Source of the DNA: Paracoccaceae bacterium
GTDB lineage: Bacteria > Pseudomonadota > Alphaproteobacteria > Rhodobacterales > Rhodobacteraceae
Length of the DNA: 49,473 bases
Reading direction: 5' to 3'
Assembly: GCA_007695345.1 (NCBI GenBank)
Contig: REDZ01000143.1
Span: forward strand, 1 to 49,473
Shown in pieces: positions 6,945 to 15,820 of this stretch. The position numbers were made by a program, and so were the translations under genes. Every line of letters begins with the position of its first letter. Position 1 is the stretch's first letter. Below the pieces are notes generated by a model, which worked only from the letters and a program-made list of their open reading frames with translations, ran no database searches and was not told the origin of the DNA.

Positions 6945-8396
6945 GTGACCGACATCGCGTTCGACAACACCTACGCGCAGGAATTGCAGGGGCTCTATGT
7001 GCCCTGGCAGGGCCAGGAATGGCCCGAACCTGCGCTTCTTTTGCTCAACGAAGGGCTGGCGCGCGATCTGGGGCTGTCGCCCGATGATCTGCGCAGCGAT
7101 GACGGCGTGGGGCTGCTATCCGGCCATGCGTTGCCCGAGGGCGCGCGCCCCCTGGCGCAAGCCTATGCCGGGCATCAGTTCGGCGGGTTTTCCCCGCAAC
7201 TGGGCGATGGCCGCGCGATCCTTGTGGGCGAATGGCTGGATGACAAGGGGCAGCGCTGGGACCTGCATCTGAAAGGGTCCGGCCGCACGCCCTTTGCGCG
7301 CGGCGGCGACGGGCGCGCCGTGCTGGGGCCGGTGCTGCGTGAATACCTGATATCCGAGGCGATGGCCGCGCTGGGCGTGCCCACGACCCGCGCGCTGGCG
7401 GCCTGCACCACGGGTGACCGGGTGCTGCGTCAGAACGGGTTGGAGCCGGGCGCCGTGCTGGCGCGCACAGGCTCAAGCCATTTGCGGGTCGGCACGTTCC
7501 AGTTTTTCGCCGCGCGGGGCGAAGTGGACAAGCTGCGCCTGCTGCTGGACTATGCCATCGCGCGTCATGATGACGACCTGCTGGGCGCCCCCGAGGCCGC
7601 GCTGCGCCTGCTGGAACGTGTGGCCACGCGGCAGGTGCGGCTGGTCGCGCTCTGGATGGGGCTGGGCTTTGTCCATGGGGTGATGAATACCGACAACACC
7701 ACCATCTCGGGCGAGACGATTGATTACGGCCCCTGCGCCTTCATGGACCGGTACGACCCGGCCACGGTGTTCAGCTCCATCGACCATATGGGGCGCTATG
7801 CCTATGGCAACCAGCCTGCGGCGGTCCACTGGAACCTTGCGCGGCTGGCCGAGGCGCTGCTGCCTCTGATCGACAGTGACGAGACACGCGCCATTGCCCG
7901 CGCGACCGAAGTGATCGAGGGCAGCCAGGCACGGTACCGCGAGGAATGGCTGGCCGTCTTTGCCCGCAAACTGGGCCTGCCCGCGCCCGATGCCGGGCTG
8001 ATCGAGGATATGCACAGCCTGTGGCAGGGGCAATCGGTGGATTTCACGGGGTTCTTTCGCGCGCTGCCCGCGGCGTTGCAAGGCGATGATGCAGATCTGC
8101 GTGCGCTGTTTGCTGACCCTGTCGCACCAAAGGCATGGCTGGCACGGTATCGCGCTGCCGTGGGCGATGTCGGTGCTGCGATCCGGCAGATGGCGCAGGT
8201 CAACCCGATCTATATTCCGCGCAACCATCTGGTCGAAGAGGCGCTGCACAAGGCCAGTTTCGACCACGACATGGCGCCCTTTCTGGGCCTGCTGGAACGG
8301 GTGCAAAACCCGTTCACGCCCGTGGCCGATACGGCGCAATACGCCCGGCCAGCGCCGCAGGACGCGCCGGATGTCGTGACCTATTGCGGTACGTGA
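6945..8396 (+). CDS. selO: Protein adenylyltransferase SelO (YdiU/UPF0061)
   Basis: A 483-residue pseudokinase-fold enzyme that transfers AMP from ATP to Ser/Thr/Tyr of proteins and is linked to redox homeostasis. Diagnostic stretches are GHQFGGFSPQLGDGRA (about 76-91), GSGRTPFARGGDGRA (111-124) and the metal-binding VHGVMNTDNTTISG with IDYGPCAFMD. The C-terminus ends in TYCGT, with Cys at the place where eukaryotic homologues carry selenocysteine. Translation probably begins at GTG 6945, since it gives the family-typical N-terminus NTYAQEL and no ATG does. It follows msrB by 73 bases on the same strand, which fits a shared oxidative-stress theme. Confidence 0.95.
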   Translation: MTDIAFDNTYAQELQGLYVPWQGQEWPEPALLLLNEGLARDLGLSPDDLRSDDGVGLLSGHALPEGARPLAQAYAGHQFGGFSPQLGDGRAILVGEWLDDKGQRWDLHLKGSGRTPFARGGDGRAVLGPVLREYLISEAMAALGVPTTRALAACTTGDRVLRQNGLEPGAVLARTGSSHLRVGTFQFFAARGEVDKLRLLLDYAIARHDDDLLGAPEAALRLLERVATRQVRLVALWMGLGFVHGVMNTDNTTISGETIDYGPCAFMDRYDPATVFSSIDHMGRYAYGNQPAAVHWNLARLAEALLPLIDSDETRAIARATEVIEGSQARYREEWLAVFARKLGLPAPDAGLIEDMHSLWQGQSVDFTGFFRALPAALQGDDADLRALFADPVAPKAWLARYRAAVGDVGAAIRQMAQVNPIYIPRNHLVEEALHKASFDHDMAPFLGLLERVQNPFTPVADTAQYARPAPQDAPDVVTYCGT

Positions 8397-8416
8397 GTGT
8401 GCCAGCCCCGCAGTGG

Positions 8417-8436
8417 TGACAGGGTGCCCCCTGTCA
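8417..8436. terminator. Hairpin between convergent selO and metallo-hydrolase genes
   Basis: TGACAGGG pairs with CCCTGTCA through a four-base loop, nested inside a wider possible pairing of AGCCCCG (8403-8409) with CGGGGCT (8451-8457). It occupies the 45-base gap between two convergent genes. No T-run follows on either side, so it may protect mRNA ends rather than terminate. Confidence 0.4.
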
Positions 8437-8441
8437 TGGCA

Positions 8442-9296
8442 CTATGGTGCCGGGGCTTGATCCGCCAAAGGCTCCAGCCGATAGGCCGACCCGTCGCGCA
8501 CCACCCGGTTGAAGGCCGGTTGCAGGAAATGCCCGCCCGTGAATGCCGTGCCGTCGCTGGCAAGCTGATCCAGCAGACGCTTGCGGGCAGTCCGCGCCTG
8601 ATCCATGTCCAGATCGAAATTGATCCCGATTTCGGGATCCGCGATCTGCAGGGCGGGCGCGTGGACGATATCGCCTACATGGATCAGACTGCCACCCGCG
8701 CTGTCCAGCCGCCAGCCGAAATGCCCCGGCGTATGGCCCGGCAGTGCCATCCCGCTGACACCCGGCGCGGCCTCTTGCCCGTCGCGCAAATCGGCAAGCC
8801 GGTCGCCATAGGCCGTCAGCACCGCCCGCGCGAGGGTCGCCCAATCCGCGATCCCCGACAATGCGCCCTGAAAGCGGCTTTCATCCGACCAGAAGTCGCG
8901 ATCAGCCTCGGCCACATGCAATGACGCGTTCGGGAACACAGCCGCCCCATCCGGCGTGATCATGCCCGCCACATGGTCCGGGTGCAGATGGGTCGCGATC
9001 AGGGTATCCACATCCTCGGGGCGCACCCCCAGTTCGGCCAGCCCCTCTGGCAGGTGGCCGCAGGCGGGGCCGAACAGGTCGCGCGGCCCGGCATCGGCCA
9101 GGATCACCCGACCGCCATGGCGGATCAGAACGGCGTTGAAATTGGTCGCGATCTCGGACGTGCCCGCGCGTGCCAGCAGCGCATCGATATGCGCACCATC
9201 CGTGCCGGGAAACAGATCGGGTGTGAAACTGTGCGTGCCGTCGGTAATGATGCTGACCTGCGCATCGCCGATGGTGCGGGTGACCGTGTGGGGCAT
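8442..9296 (-). CDS. MBL-fold metallo-hydrolase
   Basis: A 284-residue metallo-beta-lactamase-fold hydrolase. The metal motif HLHPDH is at residues 103-108, a further His lies in LPGHTPGH (about 187-192), and GDIVH supplies the bridging Asp. The N-terminal ITDGTHSFTPDLFPG and the arrangement resemble the lactonase/quorum-quenching-like branch of the superfamily, but the substrate cannot be assigned. There is no convincing signal peptide. An AGGAGG-type Shine-Dalgarno precedes the start on the minus strand. It is followed at 66 bases upstream by the DUF6476 gene on the same strand. Confidence 0.88.
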   Translation of the reverse strand: MPHTVTRTIGDAQVSIITDGTHSFTPDLFPGTDGAHIDALLARAGTSEIATNFNAVLIRHGGRVILADAGPRDLFGPACGHLPEGLAELGVRPEDVDTLIATHLHPDHVAGMITPDGAAVFPNASLHVAEADRDFWSDESRFQGALSGIADWATLARAVLTAYGDRLADLRDGQEAAPGVSGMALPGHTPGHFGWRLDSAGGSLIHVGDIVHAPALQIADPEIGINFDLDMDQARTARKRLLDQLASDGTAFTGGHFLQPAFNRVVRDGSAYRLEPLADQAPAP

Positions 9297-9362
9297 AAGA
9301 CCTCCTCCAAACCTGTGCTGGCATGAAAGCTAGCGCGCACACGCCTTCGTTGCAACGCCCGC

Positions 9363-9668
9363 TCACTCTGCCACGGGCAGGTCCACCCGGTGGCGCAGCG
9401 CGCCCGAGCGGCGGTCGAACAGCAGCAGTTCCTCGCCATCGCTGACCACCAGCACCCAGTCGCGCGACAGGGTGACCGCTTCAGCGCGCGTGCCTTCGGG
9501 CAGGGTAACGCGGTCGGGCAGGGCAATCGGGGCCGGGGCCAGCCCAAGGCGGGTGACAAGCAGCCCCAGTATCAGTATCAGGCCCAGAATCATCACACTC
9601 GTCAGCACGATCACCAGCCGCTTGAGTAACCGCAGATCGGGGGGCAGGGGGTCGGGGGGCACAGACAT
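9363..9668 (-). CDS. DUF6476 family membrane protein
   Basis: A 101-residue protein with one strong transmembrane helix at about residues 18-42 (VIVLTSVMILGLILILGLLVT). A roughly 55-residue exported domain follows, rich in short beta strands (DWVLVVSDGEELLLFDRRSG). I recognise it as the DUF6476 family of Rhodobacteraceae; function unknown. The ATG at 9668 shares a CATG with the divergent rluD start, so the two start codons overlap on opposite strands. The frame stays open upstream, but only inside rluD. Confidence 0.8.
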   Translation of the reverse strand: MSVPPDPLPPDLRLLKRLVIVLTSVMILGLILILGLLVTRLGLAPAPIALPDRVTLPEGTRAEAVTLSRDWVLVVSDGEELLLFDRRSGALRHRVDLPVAE

Positions 9669-10740
9669 GGCACAGCCACCTTTCACAAGATTGCAGGTCG
9701 TTATCGGGCCGCAGCCCCCGTCCCGCCTTGATAAGGCGCTTGCGCGCGATGTGCCAGAGCAGGCTGCATTGTCGCGTTCGCGTCTGGCGCGCTTGATTGC
9801 CGAAGGGGCCGTGTCGCGCGGCGCCGAGGTTCTGGCCAACCCCCGCGCCCGCGTGGCCGAGGGCGATGTGCTGGACCTGCATATCGTTCAGGCGGCCGAG
9901 ACGGAAACCCGCCCGCAGGCCATCGCCCTTGATGTCATATGGGAAGACGATGATCTGATCGTGATCGACAAGCCTGCGGGCATGGTCGTCCACCCCGCGC
10001 CGGGATCGCCCGATCAGACGCTGGTCAATGCGCTGCTGCATCATTGCGGCGACAGCCTGTCCGGTGTGGGCGGCGAACGGCGTCCCGGCATCGTGCACCG
10101 GATCGACAAGGATACATCGGGGCTGCTGGTCGTGGCCAAATCCGACCGCGCCCATCACGGGCTGGCCGCGCAGTTCGAACGCCACAGCGTGTTGCGGCGC
10201 TATCTGGCAGTGGTGCATGGCGTGCCCGATGCGGCCGACCCGCGCCTGCGCGGGGTGCGCGGCACCAGTTTCGAGCCCGGCAATATCCTCAAGATCACCA
10301 GCCAGCTTGCCCGCCATCGCACCGACCGGCAGAAACAGGCCGTGGTCTGGTCCGGCGGGCGCCATGCTGTCACCCGCGCCCGCGTGGTCGAAAGCTTCGG
10401 TGCGCCCGCGGCCGCGTCGCTGCTGGAATGCTGGCTGGAAACGGGGCGCACGCATCAGATCCGCGTGCATCTGGCCCATGCCGGGCACGGGCTGATCGGT
10501 GACCCGGTCTATGGCGGGCGGCGCAAACTGTCCGAACGCGCCCTGGGCGCAGGGGCCGTGGCGGCATGCGCCGGGTTTCCGCGTCAGGCACTGCACGCGG
10601 CGACCTTGGGGTTCATCCACCCTGTCTCGGGCGAGGTGCTGGATTTCGCCGCCGATCTGCCCGCCGATATGGTCGCGCTGCTGGACACCCTGCGCGGGGG
10701 CGATGGTGCTCACGCAGATGCACAAAGGGGTGAGATTTGA
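9667..10740 (+). CDS. rluD: RluA-family 23S rRNA pseudouridine synthase (RluD-like)
   Basis: A 357-residue pseudouridine synthase. An N-terminal S4 RNA-binding domain spans about residues 17-75 (SRLDKALA through VAEGDVLDL). The catalytic domain carries HRIDKDTSGLL at about 143-153 with the active-site Asp, then RYLAVVHG and the ETGRTHQIRVHLAHAGHGLIGDPVYGG region, shown here only by its ends. RluD modifies helix 69 of 23S rRNA in the ribosome intersubunit bridge. The start at 9667 sits after a G-rich Shine-Dalgarno-like stretch and overlaps the start codon of the divergent DUF6476 gene. The rluD-rpoH order is common in Rhodobacteraceae. Confidence 0.92.
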   Translation: MAQPPFTRLQVVIGPQPPSRLDKALARDVPEQAALSRSRLARLIAEGAVSRGAEVLANPRARVAEGDVLDLHIVQAAETETRPQAIALDVIWEDDDLIVIDKPAGMVVHPAPGSPDQTLVNALLHHCGDSLSGVGGERRPGIVHRIDKDTSGLLVVAKSDRAHHGLAAQFERHSVLRRYLAVVHGVPDAADPRLRGVRGTSFEPGNILKITSQLARHRTDRQKQAVVWSGGRHAVTRARVVESFGAPAAASLLECWLETGRTHQIRVHLAHAGHGLIGDPVYGGRRKLSERALGAGAVAACAGFPRQALHAATLGFIHPVSGEVLDFAADLPADMVALLDTLRGGDGAHADAQRGEI

Positions 10741-10861
10741 TGACAGGGCTGGGACAGGGTTATTTACCTTGTAGTAATGTCTTTCAGCTATGCTGGACTT
10801 GTGGGGTGCAGATCGCGCCCTTATCTGCCAGGTCCGGCCAGAGATAACAGGGGACAACCTG

Positions 10862-11758
10862 ATGAGCAGTTATGCAAATCTTCCCGCGCCAAGCCCGGAA
10901 CAGGGGCTGAACCGCTACCTGCAGGATATCCGCCGCTTCCCGATGCTGGAACCGGAAGAGGAATACATGCTGGCCAAGCGCTGGGTCGATCATCAGGACA
11001 CCGAAGCCGCGCATAAACTCGTCACCAGCCATCTGCGGCTCGCGGCCAAGATCGCGATGGGCTATCGCGGCTACGGGCTACCTCAGGCAGAAGTGATATC
11101 AGAGGCGAATGTCGGCCTGATGCAGGCGGTCAAACGGTTCGACCCCGAAAAGGGGTTTCGTCTGGCCACTTATGCGATGTGGTGGATTCGCGCCTCGATC
11201 CAGGAATACATCCTGCGGTCCTGGTCGCTGGTCAAGCTGGGCACCACCAGCGCACAGAAAAAACTGTTCTTCAACCTGCGCAAGGCGAAATCGCGGATCG
11301 GCGCGCTGGAAGATGGCGACCTGCGCCCGGAAAATGTGGCCCGGATCGCCAGGGATCTGAATGTCAGCGAGGGTGAAGTGATTGCCATGAACCGCCGCCT
11401 GTCGGGGGGGGATTCGTCGCTGAATGCCACAGTGGGCAACGAGGAAGGGGCGTCGAGCTGGCAGGACTGGCTGGAAGATGAAGGGGCCGATCAGGCCTCA
11501 GACTACGCCGAACGCGATGAATTCACGCTGCGCCGCGAATTGCTGACGGAGGCGATGGATGTGCTGAATGAGCGTGAACGCGACATCCTGACCCGGCGCC
11601 GGCTGAGCGAGGATCCGGTGACGCTGGAGGATCTGTCGCAAAGCTATGATGTCAGCCGTGAACGCATCCGCCAGATCGAGGTGCGCGCGTTCGAGAAATT
11701 GCAGGCGCGCATGCGCACGCTGGCACGCGAAAAGGGCATCGCCGGACCTGTTGGGTGA
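10862..11758 (+). CDS. rpoH: RNA polymerase heat-shock sigma factor RpoH
   Basis: A 298-residue group 3 sigma factor. Region 1.2/2 runs through LNRYLQDIRRFPMLEPEEEY, HLRLAAKIAMGYRGYGLP and the core-binding and -10 segments ending in YAMWWIRASIQEYI. The RpoH box is seen in QKKLFFNLRKAKSRI, and region 4 ends with a helix-turn-helix (DLSQSYDVSRERIRQIE). The ATG at 10862 was chosen because the RpoH N-terminus begins there and an AGGGGA-type Shine-Dalgarno lies upstream; 24 further open codons upstream look non-coding. Relatives often have two paralogues, RpoHI and RpoHII; the position next to rluD favours the RpoHI type, which is inference. Confidence 0.95.
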   Translation: MSSYANLPAPSPEQGLNRYLQDIRRFPMLEPEEEYMLAKRWVDHQDTEAAHKLVTSHLRLAAKIAMGYRGYGLPQAEVISEANVGLMQAVKRFDPEKGFRLATYAMWWIRASIQEYILRSWSLVKLGTTSAQKKLFFNLRKAKSRIGALEDGDLRPENVARIARDLNVSEGEVIAMNRRLSGGDSSLNATVGNEEGASSWQDWLEDEGADQASDYAERDEFTLRRELLTEAMDVLNERERDILTRRRLSEDPVTLEDLSQSYDVSRERIRQIEVRAFEKLQARMRTLAREKGIAGPVG

Positions 11759-12380
11759 GTCGGCTGGTTGAGGGCGGGGGTGCTGCTGGCGGCCCGATAG
11801 GTAGTGCGTGCAGCATCCGCGCATTGCCGAGCTTGCCTGCAGGTGCCTGCAAGTGCACCTGATGGATGCGCCCGGTTGATCGGGGTGCCGGACAATGCTG
11901 ATTGCGCACCGGTGTGACCTGGCGCGGCTGCGGGCTGTGCACAGGGTTTCAGGGAATGTTGCACAGGGTAATGCGGGTCTGCGCAATCCGTTCCATGCTC
12001 AGGGTGGCTCTGCGTTTCGAGGGGTCAGGCCGAATTGCGGCGCGTAGCCTTGAGCCGGTTGTCACAACGCTTGCCCGGCTGTCGCGCGTTGCGGATACCC
12101 TGTGCGGCAGAGGGTTACCCCCGGAATCCTTGTTCGTCAGAACCTTAGACCTGCCCGCATCGGAAACGCCGCATGAGCGAAAGAGGGGGGCGACCGGGGC
12201 CAGATGCGTCGCGTGACCCTAACCCGATCACCGACCGACAGATCACCCTGCGCCGGCCCTTCGACACTGCCATCCTCTGATGGGCCGAGCGGCCCCGTTT
12301 CCCGATCCCTGCGGCGTGCCATCTGCGCTGTGTCCGGCCCTTGGCGTGGGGGGCGGATGGCGCACTCGCCCGATCGGCCC
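11759..12380. other. 622-base stretch with no recognised gene
   Basis: Open frames here give no protein I recognise. The 9-mer GCACAGGGT occurs at 11939-11947 and 11961-11969 and inverted at 12097-12105. This allows GCACAGGGTA (11961-11970) to pair with TACCCTGTGC (12096-12105). A smaller inverted repeat, CAGGTGC/GCACCTG, is at 11840-11861, and a GGGCC/GGCCC hairpin at about 12282-12295. A 35-codon ATG frame (12173-12280) has no support. The stretch could hold a small RNA, or the remains of a gene: many relatives have htpX close to this spot, but it is not seen here. Confidence 0.5.
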
Positions 12381-12599
12381 TCAGAAATCGATGGCGATGC
12401 CCTTCTTCTCCCAATCGCCATAGCGCACCGGTTCGGGGCCCTTGCGCCCGCCCAGCTCACGCGGGAGGGTGGCGTCTGAATCGGCGGCCTTGCGGGCATC
12501 GGCCTCGGCCAGGGCGCGCTGGGCGGCGGGGGGCAGGGCGGCGCGGCGGGCGGCCTCTGTCGCGGTGTCATCCGGGGTGTCGGGGGGCGTATCGGTCAT
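12381..12599 (-). CDS. DUF1674 protein, succinate dehydrogenase assembly factor 4 (SdhAF4) family
   Basis: A 72-residue protein whose conserved C-terminus reads ELGGRKGPEPVRYGDWEKKG followed by IAIDF. This is the DUF1674/SdhAF4 signature. In mitochondria SdhAF4 binds the flavinated SdhA subunit and aids its assembly with SdhB, so a similar role in complex II maturation is the family-based expectation. The N-terminal half is a low-complexity Asp/Thr/Ala-rich segment. The ATG at 12599 gives the normal short length; the frame remains open upstream only as a shadow of rsmB on the other strand. It is divergent from rsmB with a 72-base gap. Confidence 0.9.
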   Translation of the reverse strand: MTDTPPDTPDDTATEAARRAALPPAAQRALAEADARKAADSDATLPRELGGRKGPEPVRYGDWEKKGIAIDF

Positions 12600-12671
12600 G
12601 CGGCTATCCCTTGTCTTCTTTCCTTGCCCTGATATACCGCGCCGCACGCCCCCGACAAGCTTGCGCACATC

Positions 12672-13946
12672 ATGCCCCCATCCGCATCCCTCCCTCCGCG
12701 CCATGCTGCCTTTGCGCTGGTGCAGGCCGTCCTGAACGACCGGCGGGGCCTGTCGGATGTGCTGACCCGCCCGCCCGAGATATACGCCACCCTGCCACCC
12801 GAGGGGCGCGCCCGCGCGCAGCGTCTGGCGGTGGACGGGTTTCGCCATGCCGGGCGGGCCGATCACCACTTGCACCGCGCCTTGCGGAAAACCCCGCCCG
12901 AGCCCTTGCGCTGGGTGCTGCGCCTTGCCCTGATCGAGATTCATGTGGGCGGACAGGCTGCACATGGGGTGATCCATGATGCGGTCGATCTGGCGCGCGC
13001 GGCAGGCTTTGCGAAATTCACCGGGCTCACCAATGCCGTGCTGCGCCAACTGGCCGAGGGGCTGCACTGGGACGCCGCGCCCGCCCCGCGTCTGCCGGGC
13101 TGGCTGCGCGGGGGGCTGCAAAATGCCTATGGGGCCGCAGGCACCGCCGCGATCGAGGCCGCGCATCTGCGCCCCCCTGCGCTGGACCTGACGCTGCGCG
13201 GCCCGCGCCCCGAGGGGCTTGCGGGCACCGTCTTGCCCACAGGCACGTTGCGGCTGGACGGGGGTGGGCAGGTCAGCGCGCTGCCGGGCTATGCCGAGGG
13301 CGCGTGGTGGGTGCAGGATGCCGCCGCGGCGCTGCCCGCGCGCCTGCTGGCCGATCTGGGCGATGCGCGGGTCCTGGATATCTGTGCGGCCCCCGGTGGC
13401 AAGACGATGCAACTTGCCGCACAAGGTGCGCAGGTCACCGCGCTTGACATCTCGGACGCACGGATGGCGCGGCTGCGTGACAATCTGGCGCGCACCGGGC
13501 TCGCGGCAGAGGGTGTCGTGGCCGATGCGCTGGACTGGCGCCCCGATGCGCCCTTTGACGCCATCCTGCTGGATGCGCCCTGTTCGGCCACGGGCACGAT
13601 CCGGCGGCACCCCGAACTGCCATGGCTGCGCAGACGCGAGGATGTGGTGGCCCTGCGGCACTTGCAGGCGGCGCTGCTGGACCGGGTGCTTGACCCGGAT
13701 CAGGGCCTGCTGCGCCCCGGCGGGCGCGTGGTCTATTGCACATGTTCGCTTTTGCCCGCAGAAGGCGAAGATCAGCTCGCCGCTGCCGCGAAGCGCCATC
13801 CGGTCAATCTGCTGCCGACGGATATCCCCGGCGTGCCACCCGCATGGCACACAGCCCAGGGCGGGCTGCGCACGCGCCCCGATTACTGGCCTGAATTCGG
13901 CGGGCTGGACGGGTTTTTCATCGCGTCGCTGCAACATCGCGGCTGA
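12672..13946 (+). CDS. rsmB: RsmB/NOP-family 16S rRNA (cytosine-C5) methyltransferase
   Basis: A 424-residue enzyme. The N-terminal third (about 1-140) is a NusB-like RNA-binding domain, beginning RHAAFALVQAVLNDRRGLSDVL. The C-terminal part is a class I SAM methyltransferase with DICAAPGGKT at about 236-245, the LDAPCSATGTIRRHP motif near 300 with the releasing Cys, and the catalytic Cys of YCTCSLLPAEGE near 356. RsmB makes m5C967 of 16S rRNA (E. coli numbering). It stands first in a row of same-strand genes leading to a heparinase-fold gene and purH. Confidence 0.92.
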   Translation: MPPSASLPPRHAAFALVQAVLNDRRGLSDVLTRPPEIYATLPPEGRARAQRLAVDGFRHAGRADHHLHRALRKTPPEPLRWVLRLALIEIHVGGQAAHGVIHDAVDLARAAGFAKFTGLTNAVLRQLAEGLHWDAAPAPRLPGWLRGGLQNAYGAAGTAAIEAAHLRPPALDLTLRGPRPEGLAGTVLPTGTLRLDGGGQVSALPGYAEGAWWVQDAAAALPARLLADLGDARVLDICAAPGGKTMQLAAQGAQVTALDISDARMARLRDNLARTGLAAEGVVADALDWRPDAPFDAILLDAPCSATGTIRRHPELPWLRRREDVVALRHLQAALLDRVLDPDQGLLRPGGRVVYCTCSLLPAEGEDQLAAAAKRHPVNLLPTDIPGVPPAWHTAQGGLRTRPDYWPEFGGLDGFFIASLQHRG

Positions 13947-14043
13947 AATTCTGCCGCAACCTCACAGGCAGGTGACACCGCCTGATGCGCCGAGTAGAGA
14001 GAGCGCAGGCACCCGCGACAGGATTGGGTGACAGGGCAGTGGA

Positions 14044-15795
14044 ATGGACGCAGAGACAGCGCGCGCCGCGGGGATGCACAAGATTCGCATGATGGACCGC
14101 CTGATGGCGCGCTGGCTGGCCATGCGCGCGGGGCCGCGCGCGCTGACCTCGCAGCCGGAACCGCGCGGTGTGGGCCAGTTCGCGCGCGGCCAGCAGATGC
14201 TGGCGGGCAATTTCCTGATGGCGGGCGAATTGCGCCAATCCCCCGATACGGTCCCGTTCGAGGCCACCAGCCTTGCCGCGATCGAAGGGCTGCATGGCTT
14301 TGTCTGGCTGGACGATCTGGCGGTCGTGGGCGATGTGCGCGCGCGCAAGCTGGCGCAACGCGGGCTGCGCGACTGGATCGCGCAATACGGGCGCGGCGCA
14401 GGCCCCGGCTGGACGCCCGAGTTGATTGCCCGTCGCCTGATGCGCTGGATCGTCCATGCGGTGTTTCTGATGCAGGGGCTGGATGGTGCCGGGCATCGCG
14501 ATTTCCTGCGCGCCATGGCCCAGCACGCCGCCCTTCTGGACCGCCGCGCGGCCCGCGCCCGCCCCGGATTGCCCCGGATCGAGGCGCAGGTGGGACGGCT
14601 CTATGCCGCGCTGTCGCTGGAAGGGATGTCCGATCAGATCGCGCCTGCCAGTGCAGCCGCGCTGGCCGCCGCCGAGCGCCAGATCCAGCAGGATGGCGGC
14701 ATTGCCACCCGCAACCCCGAGGAATTGCTGCACATATTTGAATTGCTCATCTGGGCTGCGCAGGCGCTGGCCGATCATCAGCGCCCGGTGGGCGACCGTC
14801 TGGGTGCGCTTCTGGAGCGTATGGCAGGCGCGCTGCGGGTGCTGCGCCATGCTGATGGCGGGCTGGCGCGGTTCCATGGTGGCGGGCGCGGGGGCGAGGG
14901 GGTGCTGGGTGCGGCGCTGGGCCTGCATGACCGGCTGCGCCCTGGTCAGATCCGCCCGGTGGCCGATCAGGCGATGGGCTATGCGCGTCTGGCCGCCGGG
15001 CGTTGCACCGTGCTGATCGATGCCGCACCCCCCCCGCTCAAGGCTGCGCCTGCCCGTGCCCACGCGGCCACGCTGGCGTTTGAACTGACCTCGAACCGGC
15101 GCTCGGTGGTCGTGTCCTGCGGGGACGGGCGCAGTTTCGGGCCGGACTGGCACCGCGCCAGCCGGGCCACGGCGTCGCATTCGACGCTGGCCTTTGACGG
15201 CTATTCCTCGGCCCGGTTCGCGACGATGCGCAAGGCGCGGCTGGAACTGGCCGACGGGCCGCGCCATGTCGGGCTGGAATTTCGCCACGCCCCCCATGCG
15301 CGCGCGATTGCCCTTGGTCATGACGGGTATGTGGCCACTCACGGGCTGGAGCATCTGCGCTATCTGGACCTGTCCGCCGATGGCCGCGTGCTGTCGGGCG
15401 AGGATATGCTGGTTGCCACCACCCGCGCCGAGCGGCGGCGTTTCGATGCCGTGCTGGCGCGCACAGGCAAGTCCGGCGCGCCCTATGCCGTGCGCTTTCA
15501 TCTGCACCCCGAGGCCGAGGCCTCGCTCGACATGAACGGCACGGCTGTCTCGATTGCGCTGCGCTCGGGCGAGATCTGGGTGTTTCGCGCCGATGGTATG
15601 CAGATCGCGCTTGCGCCCTCGGTCTATCTGGAAAAAGGCCGCCTGAAACCGCGCCCGACGCAACAGATTGTGTTGTCCTCGCGCGCGACAGACTATACCA
15701 GCCAGATCAACTGGAGTTTCGCCAAGGCGCAAGAGACACCGGGACCTGTGCGCGATCTGGTGCAGGATGACCCGCTTGCCGTGCCCGATCTGTAA
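14044..15795 (+). CDS. Heparinase II/III-family protein
   Basis: A 583-residue protein with a helical N-terminal region (about 40-320) and a beta-rich C-terminal region (about 330-565) typical of heparinase II/III-like lyases. The latter includes FGPDWHRASRATASHSTLAFDG (positions about 360-381) and HDGYVATHGLEHLRYL. Family members cleave uronic-acid polysaccharides by beta-elimination. Unlike most lyases it has no signal peptide: the N-terminus is charged and rich in Arg and Met (MHKIRMMDRLMARWLAMRAG). The gene sits between rsmB and purH, an arrangement I recall as conserved in Rhodobacteraceae, which suggests a cell-envelope role rather than polysaccharide scavenging. The substrate is unknown. 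Confidence 0.85.
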   Translation: MDAETARAAGMHKIRMMDRLMARWLAMRAGPRALTSQPEPRGVGQFARGQQMLAGNFLMAGELRQSPDTVPFEATSLAAIEGLHGFVWLDDLAVVGDVRARKLAQRGLRDWIAQYGRGAGPGWTPELIARRLMRWIVHAVFLMQGLDGAGHRDFLRAMAQHAALLDRRAARARPGLPRIEAQVGRLYAALSLEGMSDQIAPASAAALAAAERQIQQDGGIATRNPEELLHIFELLIWAAQALADHQRPVGDRLGALLERMAGALRVLRHADGGLARFHGGGRGGEGVLGAALGLHDRLRPGQIRPVADQAMGYARLAAGRCTVLIDAAPPPLKAAPARAHAATLAFELTSNRRSVVVSCGDGRSFGPDWHRASRATASHSTLAFDGYSSARFATMRKARLELADGPRHVGLEFRHAPHARAIALGHDGYVATHGLEHLRYLDLSADGRVLSGEDMLVATTRAERRRFDAVLARTGKSGAPYAVRFHLHPEAEASLDMNGTAVSIALRSGEIWVFRADGMQIALAPSVYLEKGRLKPRPTQQIVLSSRATDYTSQINWSFAKAQETPGPVRDLVQDDPLAVPDL

Positions 15796-15820
15796 CTGAC
15801 AAGACCTCAAGGACCCTCTC

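Noticed and set aside
10766-10800. Possible heat-shock promoter before rpoH (CTTGTA with CTATGC)
   Set aside because: The spacing is only 14 bases and the -10 match is weak.
12173-12280. 35-codon ATG frame in the gene-free stretch after rpoH
   Set aside because: No Shine-Dalgarno, no coupling to a neighbour and no recognisable sequence, so it cannot be distinguished from chance.
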